DNA of 64,000 nt from IMG/VR virus record IMGVR_UViG_3300032174_000004, positions 1 through 64,000 of that record; one strand, given 5' to 3'. The position numbers were made by a program, and so were the translations under genes. The notes under the pieces were generated by a model. That model searched no databases. It worked only from the letters and a program-made list of their open reading frames with translations, and was not told where the DNA came from. Below are positions 21,999 to 29,500 of the stretch, one piece after another. How positions within the stretch are numbered: position 1 is the stretch's first letter; each line of letters starts with the position of its first letter. The DNA is from a virus.

Positions 21999-22199
21999 TC
22001 AGCCGATGCCGAACTTGCGCTTTGCAGCCGCGCGAATCTGCGGGAGCTTTGAGGAGTGATGCATCGACGCAAGGCCGATAGCTACTTTCGCGTGATTAGC
22101 GTCCGGTATCGGGTAACTACCAGGGCCCGGCGCTTTGCTAGGAACGGCAAAGGTGGATCTGCTGAGCTTCGAACGAGCGGTCGGCGTCAGTTTGGCCAT
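21999..22199 (-). CDS. small basic protein with TPTARSKL motif
   Basis: A 66-residue protein. LTPTARSKLSRSTFAVP, then SYPIPDANHAKVAIGLAS and an Arg/Lys-rich end (IRAAAKRKFGIG). This is a recurring phage layout (DUF6582-like): a K-x-S-x-F-A-V-P start, Y-P-I-P-D, then helix and basic tail. It shares its N-terminus with the protein at 6771-7145. Start with GAGA upstream. Confidence 0.7.
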   Translation of the reverse strand: MAKLTPTARSKLSRSTFAVPSKAPGPGSYPIPDANHAKVAIGLASMHHSSKLPQIRAAAKRKFGIG

Positions 22200-22262
22200 T
22201 GACAATCTCGTTTCAATCCACGCGCTTAGGTAAGCGCGAAGCTGAGATTGTACCGCGCAGAT

Positions 22263-22448
22263 TCAGCCAGCGCGACGAAACCCGTAGGCACGGGTGGCGA
22301 CGCCGCAATACTCCTGCAACTTGCGCCCCAAGTTGTGATCCTCAGGGTTCGGTCGCTGTGAGTTCTCGCGCAGGACGAGCTCGGCCATCCGCGCGAGCTG
22401 ACGCACGGTGAACTCAGTCGGAAGCGTCATTTCTTTGCGAGTATTCAT
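22263..22448 (-). CDS. small hypothetical protein
   Basis: A 61-residue protein (MNTRKEMTLPTEFTVRQLAR) divergent from recT and close to operator copy f. Helical, charged. No ribosome site is visible before the ATG at 22448. Not recognised; the divergent position could fit a local regulator (speculation). Confidence 0.55.
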   Translation of the reverse strand: MNTRKEMTLPTEFTVRQLARMAELVLRENSQRPNPEDHNLGRKLQEYCGVATRAYGFRRAG

Positions 22449-22467
22449 ATGGATAGGGTGCCACTAC

Positions 22468-22496
22468 TTGCAACAAGATGCAACAACGCGTAACTT
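22468..22496 (+). promoter_or_regulatory. promoter with tandem-heptamer operator (copy f)
   Basis: TGCAACA, TGCAACA, CGTAACT at 22469, 22479 and 22489. -35 TTGCAA (22468-22473), 17-bp spacer, -10 TAACTT (22491-22496). The predicted start leaves a 16-nt leader with GAGGTCTCA before the recT ATG at 22519. This is the best-formed copy. Confidence 0.7.
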
Positions 22497-22518
22497 GGCC
22501 GAAACATCCGAGGTCTCA

Positions 22519-23541
22519 ATGGCTAAAGCACAGCAAACCGCCGCCGCTCGTCCGTCGCTCCTGTCCGAGGAGCAAGTAATGCACCAGCTCGTTCAGGCGC
22601 AGACCGTCTTCAAGACCGTCGCTACCCAGGAACAATCACCACTTCAGTGGGATAGTGAACTCGACTTTGCCCGCGCGATCGTGATGAATGACCCCACCGA
22701 CCGGCTGCGCCAAGTGGTGCCTGAGACGCTGGCGAATGCGATGCGCGATCTCGCCCACGTCGGTCTCACACTCAACCCCGTCAAGCACTTCTGCACGCTC
22801 ATTGCGCGCTGGAATGACCGCGCCAAGGTACTTGAGGCGCATGTCATGTTCATGTACCGCGGCCTCGTGTACTTGGCGACCCAAGCCGGCGTGCACGATA
22901 TCCAGTGCGACGTGATCTACAAGGCGGATGCTTTCAAGATCGCCCGTCGCAGCGATGGCGACTACTTTGAGCACGAGATCAACATCACGGTCCCGCGCGA
23001 CAAGGACAACTTCTTCCTCGGCGCATACGTGGCGGCCCGCATGCCCAAAACCGGTGAGCGCAAGGTGGAGTGGGTACCGGCCGAGGACATCTTCAAGATG
23101 CGAGAGGAGTCCGACTCGTATCTCGATCGCGAGGGAAAGGTACGGCCCAATTCCCCCTGGGTGAAGTGGTTCGATGAGCAGGCCAAGAAAAGCGCTTTGA
23201 AGCGCGCCACCAAACGATGGGAAGAGTCCATCGATGAGGGCTCGCGATGGCAACGGCTGCACCACGCGGTCGACCTAGATCACCGTAGCGAGGGTGGAAC
23301 CACGATCGAGGGAGTGGCGACGGAAGTCGAGGTCCAGAAGCTCTCCGTCGATCAAATCACGGAGATCGAAACCAAAGCGCAGGAACTCGGCCACATAGAC
23401 GTTAATAAATACCTGCGCAAGGTCTGCGCCGCGTATGGCACTGAGGTCCTGGCCGACATTCCCGCCAAGTGCTACCCGGAAATCCTTGAGCGCATCGCCG
23501 CTTCCAAAGCCGAAGTCGAGAAGCGCAAGAACAAGAAATGA
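22519..23541 (+). CDS. recT: RecT-family single-strand annealing protein
   Basis: A 340-residue protein. Features of the RecT/Redbeta-like family: a conserved N-terminal helix pair, LANAMRDLAHVGLTLNPVKH, VMFMYRGLVYLATQAGV, then a FFLGAYVAARMPKTGER strand and the conserved KKSALKRATKRW (about 220-235). It binds single-stranded DNA and anneals strands, working with the downstream exonuclease. Start at 22519 fixed by GAGGTCTC; an in-frame ATG further upstream lies within the promoter. The acidic/Lys-rich tail is ordinary for the family. Confidence 0.9.
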   Translation: MAKAQQTAAARPSLLSEEQVMHQLVQAQTVFKTVATQEQSPLQWDSELDFARAIVMNDPTDRLRQVVPETLANAMRDLAHVGLTLNPVKHFCTLIARWNDRAKVLEAHVMFMYRGLVYLATQAGVHDIQCDVIYKADAFKIARRSDGDYFEHEINITVPRDKDNFFLGAYVAARMPKTGERKVEWVPAEDIFKMREESDSYLDREGKVRPNSPWVKWFDEQAKKSALKRATKRWEESIDEGSRWQRLHHAVDLDHRSEGGTTIEGVATEVEVQKLSVDQITEIETKAQELGHIDVNKYLRKVCAAYGTEVLADIPAKCYPEILERIAASKAEVEKRKNKK

Positions 23542-23765
23542 ACCGCGCTGGCCATTGCTTCTACTGCGAGACTGGAACGCACATCAACGGGCATAAGCGT
23601 AAGGATTGCGGGACGGCGCTGTGTGACTGCTGCCGCAAGCCAATTCCCTGGCATACGGTTTCTTTTCGCGGCTGGTGTCAGCACTGTGAGTTGGAATTCA
23701 CTGTTTTAAAAGTCTCCGTTCGCAAGATGCGCCGCACTCGTCAGCGCCTGAAGGTAGTAGCATGA
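23538..23765 (+). CDS. zinc-finger-like small protein
   Basis: A 75-residue protein with Cys pairs CFYCETG, CGTALCDCC and CQHCE, giving one or two zinc sites, then a basic tail (VRKMRRTRQRLKVVA). ATGA overlap with recT. Possibly nucleic-acid binding; not recognised. Confidence 0.65.
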   Translation: MNRAGHCFYCETGTHINGHKRKDCGTALCDCCRKPIPWHTVSFRGWCQHCELEFTVLKVSVRKMRRTRQRLKVVA

Positions 23766-24010
23766 CTTCAAATTTGTGTCTCAGTGGAGTTAGTCGTGCT
23801 GCGGACGATGGCGAGCCGTTAAGCCGCCGCGTGATTGAGCTTCACTTCAATCGCGAACCGACAGACGATGAGATGCGCGCGGTCCACGAGCACATGCGAC
23901 TTGCAGTTTGTTTTTCCTGCGATCGCGTCGCCGCTCTGGACTGCTCAAGGGGCACAGCTTCCGAGGTATGCAAGTGTAAGTGCCATCCTGAGAACAAGGC
24001 GAATCCATGA
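23762..24010 (+). CDS. small Cys-containing protein
   Basis: An 82-residue protein. Helical start, acidic middle (REPTDDEMRAVHEHMRL) and a Cys cluster near the end (CFSCDRVAALDCS, CKCKCH). Metal binding inferred. Coupled to both neighbours by 4-base overlaps. Confidence 0.6.
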   Translation: MTSNLCLSGVSRAADDGEPLSRRVIELHFNREPTDDEMRAVHEHMRLAVCFSCDRVAALDCSRGTASEVCKCKCHPENKANP

Positions 24011-24237
24011 AAACTCAGAAGTTCCTGCAATGGCTCGCGGTCGGGTACATCGCGCTACTTGCGCTGTGTTTTCTATGCGTTATTGGCGTGTTGCTCTTTT
24101 TGTTCTTTAAATCTGTCTTCAACGACTGGGGTACGTGGCTGAAGGTCTGCGGCGCAATTGCCGTCATCGCCGCAGGTCAGTGGGCTCAGTCGTACTTGTC
24201 TGATCATGGCGTGCCGTGGAATACCGATGAGCGATAA
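24007..24237 (+). CDS. two-span membrane protein
   Basis: A 76-residue protein with a strong hydrophobic segment (YIALLALCFLCVIGVLLFLF) and a weaker second one (VCGAIAVIAAGQW), hence two membrane spans. Located between the recombination genes; the exonuclease start overlaps its end. Role unknown. Confidence 0.65.
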   Translation: MKTQKFLQWLAVGYIALLALCFLCVIGVLLFLFFKSVFNDWGTWLKVCGAIAVIAAGQWAQSYLSDHGVPWNTDER

Positions 24238-24868
24238 TCCCCTCCAATACAACGATGCTTGGTGGCAAGCGCGGCGCGGCAAGCTAACGTCTTCACGCAT
24301 GAAGACAATTGTTCATGGAGGCCCGCGTGCTTGGACTACGTTGATCAAGAAGCTCCAGGCGGAACTTGCGAGCGACCAGATTCTTGAGCCGGATCTCGAC
24401 TACGTGCCGGCGATCGCACATGGCCGTAAGTACGAGCCGATTGCGCGTAATAACGTCGAGATGGACTTGGGTATCGACTTGGAACTCGTGGGATTCGTCA
24501 CGCACCCTAAGTATGACTTCATCGGATGCTCAAGCGATGCGCTGGCAGCAGATCGCTCATTCAATTTTGAGGCGAAATGTCCTCTCAACATCGACCGGCA
24601 TCGCGTGGTTTACCAGACACGCCGCATGCCCGATGAGCACCGACCGCAGGTGCAGTGCCAGATGTTTGTCCACAACGTCGATACGACCCTCTTCACGTCC
24701 TTCCACCCCGATGAGCCCCACTGGAGAATGCGCACAGTTACCGTTGAGGTAAAGCGGGATCAGGCCTACATCGAGTATATGGTTGAGCGCTGCCAACAGT
24801 TCATGAAAGCGATGCGCGGTGAGGCCCCAGTGATCCAAAAGGCGATTTCCATCCCCTCCATTTTTTGA
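24227..24868 (+). CDS. YqaJ/lambda-exo type exonuclease
   Basis: A 213-residue protein. N-terminal WWQARRGKLTSSR (the conserved R-x-G-x-[IL]-T-[AG]-S type start), AIAHGRKYEPIARNN with a catalytic Glu, FIGCSSDALA with a catalytic Asp, and FEAKCP, the E-x-K of the PD-(D/E)XK fold. It degrades one strand of double-stranded DNA to make the substrate of RecT; the pair resembles lambda exo and Bet. Length is typical. Confidence 0.9.
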   Translation: MSDNPLQYNDAWWQARRGKLTSSRMKTIVHGGPRAWTTLIKKLQAELASDQILEPDLDYVPAIAHGRKYEPIARNNVEMDLGIDLELVGFVTHPKYDFIGCSSDALAADRSFNFEAKCPLNIDRHRVVYQTRRMPDEHRPQVQCQMFVHNVDTTLFTSFHPDEPHWRMRTVTVEVKRDQAYIEYMVERCQQFMKAMRGEAPVIQKAISIPSIF

Positions 24869-24879
24869 GGAACAACAAC

Positions 24880-25641
24880 ATGAAGAAGGTCTCTCTTGAT
24901 ACGACTGGCTCTATGCTCGTCGTCCCCCCAGACATCGATTCGGCACCGATTGCCATCCTGCCAATACTATCTCTCATCCCGCAGTTGGAGCCCTTCAAAG
25001 CGGCTGCGGCCAATGTGGAAGCGCAAGCGCAACGCGCCATGATTGAGTCCGAGGAAGCCTGGCAGAAGGGCTCTGAATTCCTCACCGTGTGTGCGCAGCA
25101 ATGGGATCAGCTCGAGGACTTGCGTAAGGCGGTGAAGAAGCCGATCGACGACTACGGCAAGTTCATCCAGTCGATCTTCCTGCCGATTCAGAACCGCTTC
25201 GCGACGGCAAAGGGCGTCGTAGCAGAGCGGATGCGGGTTTTCCAAAAGGCCGAGGAGCGCAAGCGAGCGCTCGCTGCAGAGGCTGTGCGCAAGGCCAACG
25301 AGGAAGCCGCCCAGAAGCTGGCCGCAGAGGCGGAGGCCCGCGGCGATACCGCAGCGGCCGAGGCTATCCTCGATGTGGCCGTGATGGTCCCCGTCCCCGT
25401 AGAGCCCCTGAAGCTCGGCGGCACGAATGCCTACGGCAAGTCCACCAACGTCGTGAAGCGCTGGACCGCGACGGTCGAGAACCCGATGGAAGTCTTGAAG
25501 GCCATTCTCGCCGGCCAGATCCCCATCAGCATCATCGACTGGAAGCAATCGGAACTCAACAAAGTCGCCTCCAACCTGAAAGTTGAGAAGTCCCTCCTTG
25601 GCCTGAAGGTCTATCAGACCGAAACTCTGCAGCAGAGGTGA
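24880..25641 (+). CDS. coiled-coil phage protein of recombination module
   Basis: A 253-residue protein starting MKKVSLDTTGSMLVVP with GAGG before the ATG. Residues about 65-160 form a long charged helix (MRVFQKAEERKRALAAEA). The C-terminal WTATVENPMEVLKAILAG, then a LKVEKSLLGLKVYQTE end resembles a common phage protein found next to recT and exonuclease genes; molecular function unknown. Confidence 0.7.
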   Translation: MKKVSLDTTGSMLVVPPDIDSAPIAILPILSLIPQLEPFKAAAANVEAQAQRAMIESEEAWQKGSEFLTVCAQQWDQLEDLRKAVKKPIDDYGKFIQSIFLPIQNRFATAKGVVAERMRVFQKAEERKRALAAEAVRKANEEAAQKLAAEAEARGDTAAAEAILDVAVMVPVPVEPLKLGGTNAYGKSTNVVKRWTATVENPMEVLKAILAGQIPISIIDWKQSELNKVASNLKVEKSLLGLKVYQTETLQQR

Positions 25642-25644
25642 GTC

Positions 25645-26091
25645 ATGGAACCGTACCGCGTTGAAATAGATAACGAGGGGTGTCGGACTTGTGCTCATGA
25701 CAAAACATGGCACGTAATTGGCCCGGATGAAATTGCCGAGAGCACTTCGTATGGAGATGAAGAAGACGCGCACTGGCTGTGCCGTGCGCTAAATAGCGCC
25801 TATACCTTGGGGCAATCCAACCCTACCGATAACGCATGGGTCTCTTTCGCCACTCGCCTCCCACCGGAAAACTCACAGATACTGATATGGGATGCTGAAT
25901 ATGATCAAACGTCTCAGCGATTCTATTATTCAGCTTACTTTACGCCAGAAGAACTCCAGAGGTTGAAATACACCCACTGGAGACCGGCGCTTGCCGGGCC
26001 GCCGAAGCTTACCGATCCGCCAATCACTGCCGAGGAAGTCAAGGAGGAAATCAAGCCTGTGCCACATGCAGAGGACGATATCCCCTTTTAG
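25645..26091 (+). CDS. DUF551-like protein
   Basis: A 148-residue protein. The N-terminal segment has CRTCAH and an EEDAHWLCRALNSAY helix; the C-terminal half (AWVSFATRLPPENSQILIWD and THWRPAL) resembles the DUF551 layout (W-V-S/W-I-S, R-L-P, V-L-V, then W-x-P). Ends in acidic residues plus IPF, like the C-terminal tip of SSB proteins, which may be coincidental. Function unknown. Confidence 0.65.
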   Translation: MEPYRVEIDNEGCRTCAHDKTWHVIGPDEIAESTSYGDEEDAHWLCRALNSAYTLGQSNPTDNAWVSFATRLPPENSQILIWDAEYDQTSQRFYYSAYFTPEELQRLKYTHWRPALAGPPKLTDPPITAEEVKEEIKPVPHAEDDIPF

Positions 26092-26096
26092 CTCGC

Positions 26097-26125
26097 TTGC
26101 AACAAGCTGTAACAAGCGCTACGCT
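26097..26125 (+). promoter_or_regulatory. promoter with tandem-heptamer operator (copy g)
   Basis: TGCAACA, TGTAACA, GCTACGC at 26098, 26108 and 26118 (third degenerate). -35 TTGCAA (26097-26102), 17-bp spacer, -10 TACGCT (26120-26125). The predicted start leaves a 16-nt leader ending in GAGGGTCT before ATG 26148, the same length as copy f. Confidence 0.65.
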
Positions 26126-26147
26126 CGTCTCACAATAACGAGGGTCT

Positions 26148-26372
26148 ATGGCAGATAAAGTCTCTTTCGGTAATGGCGATTCAGCACGCGTAGAGCGCTG
26201 GCCATTCTCGAAGTTGAAGCCGGGCAAGTACTTTGAGATTACCGATCTCTCCCAGCATGTTGCATTGCGGACGGCGGCAAGCCGGGCCCGAAAGAAGCAC
26301 AACACGACATTCATCGTACGCAAGATGACGCGTCAGGACGGCACTCCTATCCTACGGGTCTATCGCGAGTAA
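26148..26372 (+). CDS. small basic protein
   Basis: A 74-residue basic protein (MADKVSFGNGDSARVERWPF). FSKLKPGKYFEITDLSQHVA, then SRARKKHNTTFIVRKMTRQD suggests a small nucleic-acid-binding or mutator-type fold, but no family is recognised. First gene behind operator copy g. The structured RNA starts directly after its stop. Confidence 0.7.
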   Translation: MADKVSFGNGDSARVERWPFSKLKPGKYFEITDLSQHVALRTAASRARKKHNTTFIVRKMTRQDGTPILRVYRE

Positions 26373-26373
26373 A

Positions 26374-26473
26374 CCGAGCCACAATGCTGCAGCGGCAGAC
26401 AGGTCACGCACTCCCTCGGCAATGTGCGTGATGAGCGCAAGCTCACGCTGAGGTTCGACTCCTCAGGGCCGGC
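26374..26473 (+). ncRNA. tRNA-like structured RNA
   Basis: Four hairpins in series within 100 bases: CTGC-AGCG-GCAG (26387-26398), CACGCAC with GTGCGTG around a 12-base loop (26405-26430), TGAGC-GCAA-GCTCA (26432-26445) and TGAGG-TTCGACT-CCTCA (26449-26465). The last is a perfect tRNA T-arm (GGTTCGACTCC), and flanking CCGAGCC/GGGCCGG pair at 5 of 7 positions like an acceptor stem. The second hairpin has a 7-bp stem and 12-base loop instead of 5 plus 7, so no normal anticodon loop can be read. A degenerate tRNA, a tRNA mimic or a different RNA are all possible. Confidence 0.5.
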
Positions 26474-26497
26474 CCCTAGAACTAGAAGGTCTCAGTC

Positions 26498-26803
26498 ATG
26501 GAAAAACCTGCCACAACAGACTGCGAGAAACGGCTCGACAAGATGATGTCGCGCTACGGCTCGTACGAAACTGCGCATGCTCTCCAGAAGCAGCTGCAAG
26601 AGCTAGTTATACAGATGAATCTCAGCGGCGCCGCTCCTGAACTCATTGCCTACTCAGTCGCGCAGCATGCCTCTGCATGCGTCGCCGCGCTGAAAATGGC
26701 CAAGATCATCGATCCGCACCTCGCCGATGCGTTAGCCGAGGACTTCTTTGAGACCATCCACCGCGCTTTCCCTGGAGCGCCAGGGTTGAGGAGCAAGCAA
26801 TGA
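26498..26803 (+). CDS. helical hypothetical protein
   Basis: A 101-residue helical protein (MEKPATTDCEKRLDKMMSRY). GAAGGTCTCA leader before the ATG. ATGA overlap with the next gene. Not recognised. Confidence 0.65.
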   Translation: MEKPATTDCEKRLDKMMSRYGSYETAHALQKQLQELVIQMNLSGAAPELIAYSVAQHASACVAALKMAKIIDPHLADALAEDFFETIHRAFPGAPGLRSKQ

Positions 26804-27291
26804 GCGAGCCGACAAAGGGACTGCAATTATCCTTAGAGGATGACCAGTTGCTCTTCACTACTACAGAGTCCGAAACCAAGATGATGCCACTGCTGCTCTC
26901 TGAGGAGCACATGCAGGTCAATGTCACCTATATCAACTGGTTGTTGCAAACCGACCAGAAGCGCCGGGAGCACCTAGAGAAGCTCCACGCTGGCGGCCAA
27001 GACATCCTAGTCGACATGGGCGACATGACGCGCGCCAACATCGATAGCATCGAGCTTGATGCTGATTACGAGTCGATGACCGAAGACATCATCCAGAACG
27101 TTAACCACATCATTTTGCAGGGAATTGAGCCTATAAAAGCGCTCTTCTCCATGTCGCAGGCTTTCGCCATCGTCCTTGGCTATGCCCTGCGAGCCAACAT
27201 GCCTTTTGAGGTCGCCAAGGCGCTCCTCACGCAAGTGATGAACTCAGCGACCGCCAGCGAGAAGATGATCCGGATCATTACCAAACAGTAG
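26800..27291 (+). CDS. hypothetical helical protein
   Basis: A 163-residue protein, acidic N-terminus (LQLSLEDDQLLFTTTESE), helical middle and C-terminus. No motif recognised. Expressed with the preceding gene. Confidence 0.65.
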   Translation: MSEPTKGLQLSLEDDQLLFTTTESETKMMPLLLSEEHMQVNVTYINWLLQTDQKRREHLEKLHAGGQDILVDMGDMTRANIDSIELDADYESMTEDIIQNVNHIILQGIEPIKALFSMSQAFAIVLGYALRANMPFEVAKALLTQVMNSATASEKMIRIITKQ

Positions 27292-27302
27292 TTAGGAGAA
27301 AC

Positions 27303-27881
27303 ATGCAATTTTCATTTAAGAAACGCGCCGCCAACTTCGGCGTCTATAACAATCGGCTCGAAAACAATGGCCCCGATAAGAAGGTCAAAGCGATCGATCT
27401 ACCCTTCGAGTTTCAGATGAAGCCGAAGGAAATCGATATGGTCGTGCCCACGAACGGCGTACCGCTCTCACAGTTCCTCTTCGGCGACAACCTGCGCAAG
27501 CCCGAACTCCAGACCCATCTGCTCTCACCACTCAAGGTGCAGCGCAAGCCCGAACATATCGAGCTTGTGATCTACGATGATGGCATCGACAAGCGCAAGT
27601 GCATGCGTTTCAAGGACACGACGGTGAAGGACCCGACCATCGTCATCGACCAGGACGGCACCCCGTATCTAACGGGCAAGTTCCAGATCCACCCGAACGG
27701 TCAACTCCAGCGCATCTCCGACAACATCGAAGGCCAGACGCGGGAGTTCGAGTGTCGAGCTACCCAGCCTGAACTCTTCGATGAGAAGGAAGAGGAGGAG
27801 GATGAACCAGCGGGTGAACAGCAGGACTTTATGGACTCACCGGATAAGGGGGACAAAGACGAGGATGATGACGAAGATTGA
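27303..27881 (+). CDS. acidic-tailed hypothetical protein
   Basis: A 192-residue protein. Residues 1-150 are beta-rich (AIDLPFEFQMKPKEIDMVVP); the last 40 are a run of Glu/Asp with few hydrophobics (FDEKEEEEDEPAGEQQDFMD). A folded beta domain plus acidic tail resembles single-stranded DNA-binding proteins, which fits the recombination context, but no OB-fold signature is visible. Confidence 0.65.
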   Translation: MQFSFKKRAANFGVYNNRLENNGPDKKVKAIDLPFEFQMKPKEIDMVVPTNGVPLSQFLFGDNLRKPELQTHLLSPLKVQRKPEHIELVIYDDGIDKRKCMRFKDTTVKDPTIVIDQDGTPYLTGKFQIHPNGQLQRISDNIEGQTREFECRATQPELFDEKEEEEDEPAGEQQDFMDSPDKGDKDEDDDED

Positions 27882-27924
27882 ACTTCCAGTCGCGTCAAAG
27901 ACGCAGTAAGGAGCAGCGAAAATT

Positions 27925-28113
27925 TTGATCCTAACTCGGAGAATCGGAGAAACCGTGATGATCGGGGACGAGGTGACGATCACGGTCTTGAGGGTAAAGG
28001 GAAGCCAAGTGCGCGTTGGCATTAACGCCCCGAAGAGCGTTGCCGTCCATCGTGAAGAAGTTTACGACAGGATCAAACGCGAGCAGCAGGGCGAGCCGCA
28101 GAACGCGTCTTAG
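27925..28113 (+). CDS. csrA: CsrA-family translational regulator
   Basis: A 62-residue protein, the normal CsrA length. [40 protein letters not shown] follow the family almost residue for residue, including the RNA-binding Arg of strand 1 and the R-E-E region. It binds GGA motifs in 5' leaders and blocks or stabilises mRNA. The start is TTG (27925) with AAGGAG before it. A phage copy could reprogram host mRNAs or act on phage leaders that carry GGA. Confidence 0.95.
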   Translation: MILTRRIGETVMIGDEVTITVLRVKGSQVRVGINAPKSVAVHREEVYDRIKREQQGEPQNAS

Positions 28114-28121
28114 CCGATCCC

Positions 28122-28589
28122 ATGGCTAGCCTCCCCTACGAAACGGCAACGAGTGGCGACCGAGCTCTCCTGGAGATCCAGAAGATTCTAGGCAAGTTCG
28201 GTTGCCAGTCCTTCGGGCACATGATCGACGCTGAGCGCGGAATGACGATTGTTCAGTTCCGCTGGCGTGATCGGCAGATCCAACTGGAGGCATCGTGGAA
28301 GGGCTACGCGGCCGCTTGGCAGAAGGCCCACCCATGGGCCACGGTGCGCGGCAATGACCGGCAGGCGTACGACAGGAAGGCGCTGGAGATCGGGCGCACA
28401 GCGGTGTGTTCAGTCTTACGTGACTGGGTAAAAGGCCAAGTCACGGCGATCGAATGCGGCGTTCTGAGTTTCGACGCCGTATTCATGCCGCATATGCTGT
28501 TGCCCTCTGGGGAGCGAGTGATAGACCGAATCGAAGCGAGTCAGATGTTGCCGCGCTCCGAGCAAAAGGCCGTGGAATTCAAGGCATGA
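28122..28589 (+). CDS. hypothetical protein
   Basis: A 155-residue protein (MASLPYETATSGDRALLEIQ). Central GMTIVQFRWRDRQIQLEASW and a helical C-terminal half; similar proteins of unknown function occur in phages. Last gene of the plus-strand unit; its end overlaps the convergent minus-strand gene at 28579. Confidence 0.7.
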   Translation: MASLPYETATSGDRALLEIQKILGKFGCQSFGHMIDAERGMTIVQFRWRDRQIQLEASWKGYAAAWQKAHPWATVRGNDRQAYDRKALEIGRTAVCSVLRDWVKGQVTAIECGVLSFDAVFMPHMLLPSGERVIDRIEASQMLPRSEQKAVEFKA

Positions 28590-28842
28590 GACTCAGGGCA
28601 AGCTGCGCGCGCGCTCGATCGCTCTGAAGCGCTGCCGCACAGTGAGCCCGACCTAACTTGGGTTCGAGCCAGCGTAGGAAACCGCGCTGCCAGCCATACA
28701 GCCGAAGATCGGCATCTTTGCCATCGCGGACAAGGCCAGCGAGAGTACTTACCGTTAATCCATATCTCCCAAAAAACGTCGCACTTGCCCAGAAATCGAG
28801 CCCTAATGCTACTTCTAAACCCCACGGCTGCCCTTGACTCAC
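28579..28842 (-). CDS. late gene of the post-spanin type
   Basis: An 87-residue protein. GLEVALGLDFWASATFFGRY, then VSTLAGLVRDG and a C-terminal WQRGFLRWLEP plus HCAAALQSDRARAQL. The layout (hydrophobic LGLD, T-V-S-x-x-A-G, W-L, then H-C-x-x-A-x-x-x-D-x-x-R-A) matches the short gene commonly placed after Rz in phages; function unknown. Last gene of the late operon. Its N-terminus is echoed before the HNH gene upstream. Confidence 0.65.
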   Translation of the reverse strand: MSQGQPWGLEVALGLDFWASATFFGRYGLTVSTLAGLVRDGKDADLRLYGWQRGFLRWLEPKLGRAHCAAALQSDRARAQLALSLMP

Positions 28843-29390
28843 GATGTAGTCCTTCGTTTAGGCAGAAAACGTCCTGTGCGCATGTCTTTTAACATCGCAG
28901 GCCGGGGCCTGCTATTGTGCCTCTGCTCCAGCCGTGTAGCCCACCGACAGTTTCTGGGTTCGTAATTCCCATCATTGTCTTTCCTATCTATGGACAGACC
29001 TTCGGGCTTTTCTCCCATATCAGCTAGGAAGTTTTCAAACTTATCCCAGCGCCCACAAACCGAGATTCCGCGTCCACCGTAATTCTTGTATCCAATGTGT
29101 TTCGGATTAGTACAACGGGCATGAATGCCTTGCCATACCGTATAGGTCTGACTTACACGAAGACCACCATTGGACTTTATTCGAGAGTGCCCATGGATAA
29201 CTACGGCTTTGAGGAAATTCTCGCGCTTCAGACATCCGCATGATGCAGTAACGCCGTTCCGCAAGTTGCCAGTGCGAATTAGACCAAACGATCCACAATC
29301 ACAAACGCAAAAAGTATTGACTCCGAATGCAGCCAAAGTTGTCCATCGACCAACCTTGATCCCGATCGTGATAGGCTTCAGAGCAGACAT
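28839..29390 (-). CDS. HNH homing endonuclease with zinc-finger N-terminus
   Basis: A 183-residue nuclease. N-terminal FCVCDCGSFGLIRTGNL and SCGCLKRE form a Cys-rich finger. The C-terminal HNH-type core has KNYGGRGISVCGRW and SIDRKDNDGNYEPRNCRWAT. Same family as the gene at 48621. ATG at 29390 with CAGGAG before it. It is inserted between the spanin gene and the 87-residue gene. The frame remains open upstream to 29513, where a fragment resembling the neighbour's start is found. Confidence 0.85.
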   Translation of the reverse strand: MSALKPITIGIKVGRWTTLAAFGVNTFCVCDCGSFGLIRTGNLRNGVTASCGCLKRENFLKAVVIHGHSRIKSNGGLRVSQTYTVWQGIHARCTNPKHIGYKNYGGRGISVCGRWDKFENFLADMGEKPEGLSIDRKDNDGNYEPRNCRWATRLEQRHNSRPRPAMLKDMRTGRFLPKRRTTS

Positions 29391-29421
29391 GGCGTATCTC
29401 CTGAATAGATCGCTGTGTTTA

Positions 29422-29453
29422 GGGCGCGCGGTGTTATAAGCGCCGCGCTGCCC
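29422..29453 (-). terminator. strong hairpin after the spanin genes
   Basis: GGGC-GCGCGGTG / CGCCGCGC-GCCC with one bulged T, a 12-bp stem and 7-base loop, 50 bases after the Rz stop on the minus strand. No T-run, so it may be an RNA-stabilising or processing hairpin instead of a terminator. Confidence 0.45.
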
Positions 29454-29500
29454 GCATCCTAATACATCGAGACCGAGACTGGCTTCGAGTGCGCAGGGGG

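Noticed and set aside
22636-23265. Minus-strand open frame of 209 codons inside recT
   Set aside because: Antisense shadow of a strongly conserved gene; no ribosome site and no neighbour on that strand.
24967-25773. Minus-strand frame of 268 codons opposite the coiled-coil protein
   Set aside because: Antisense shadow of a coiled-coil coding region on a plus-strand operon; no start signals.
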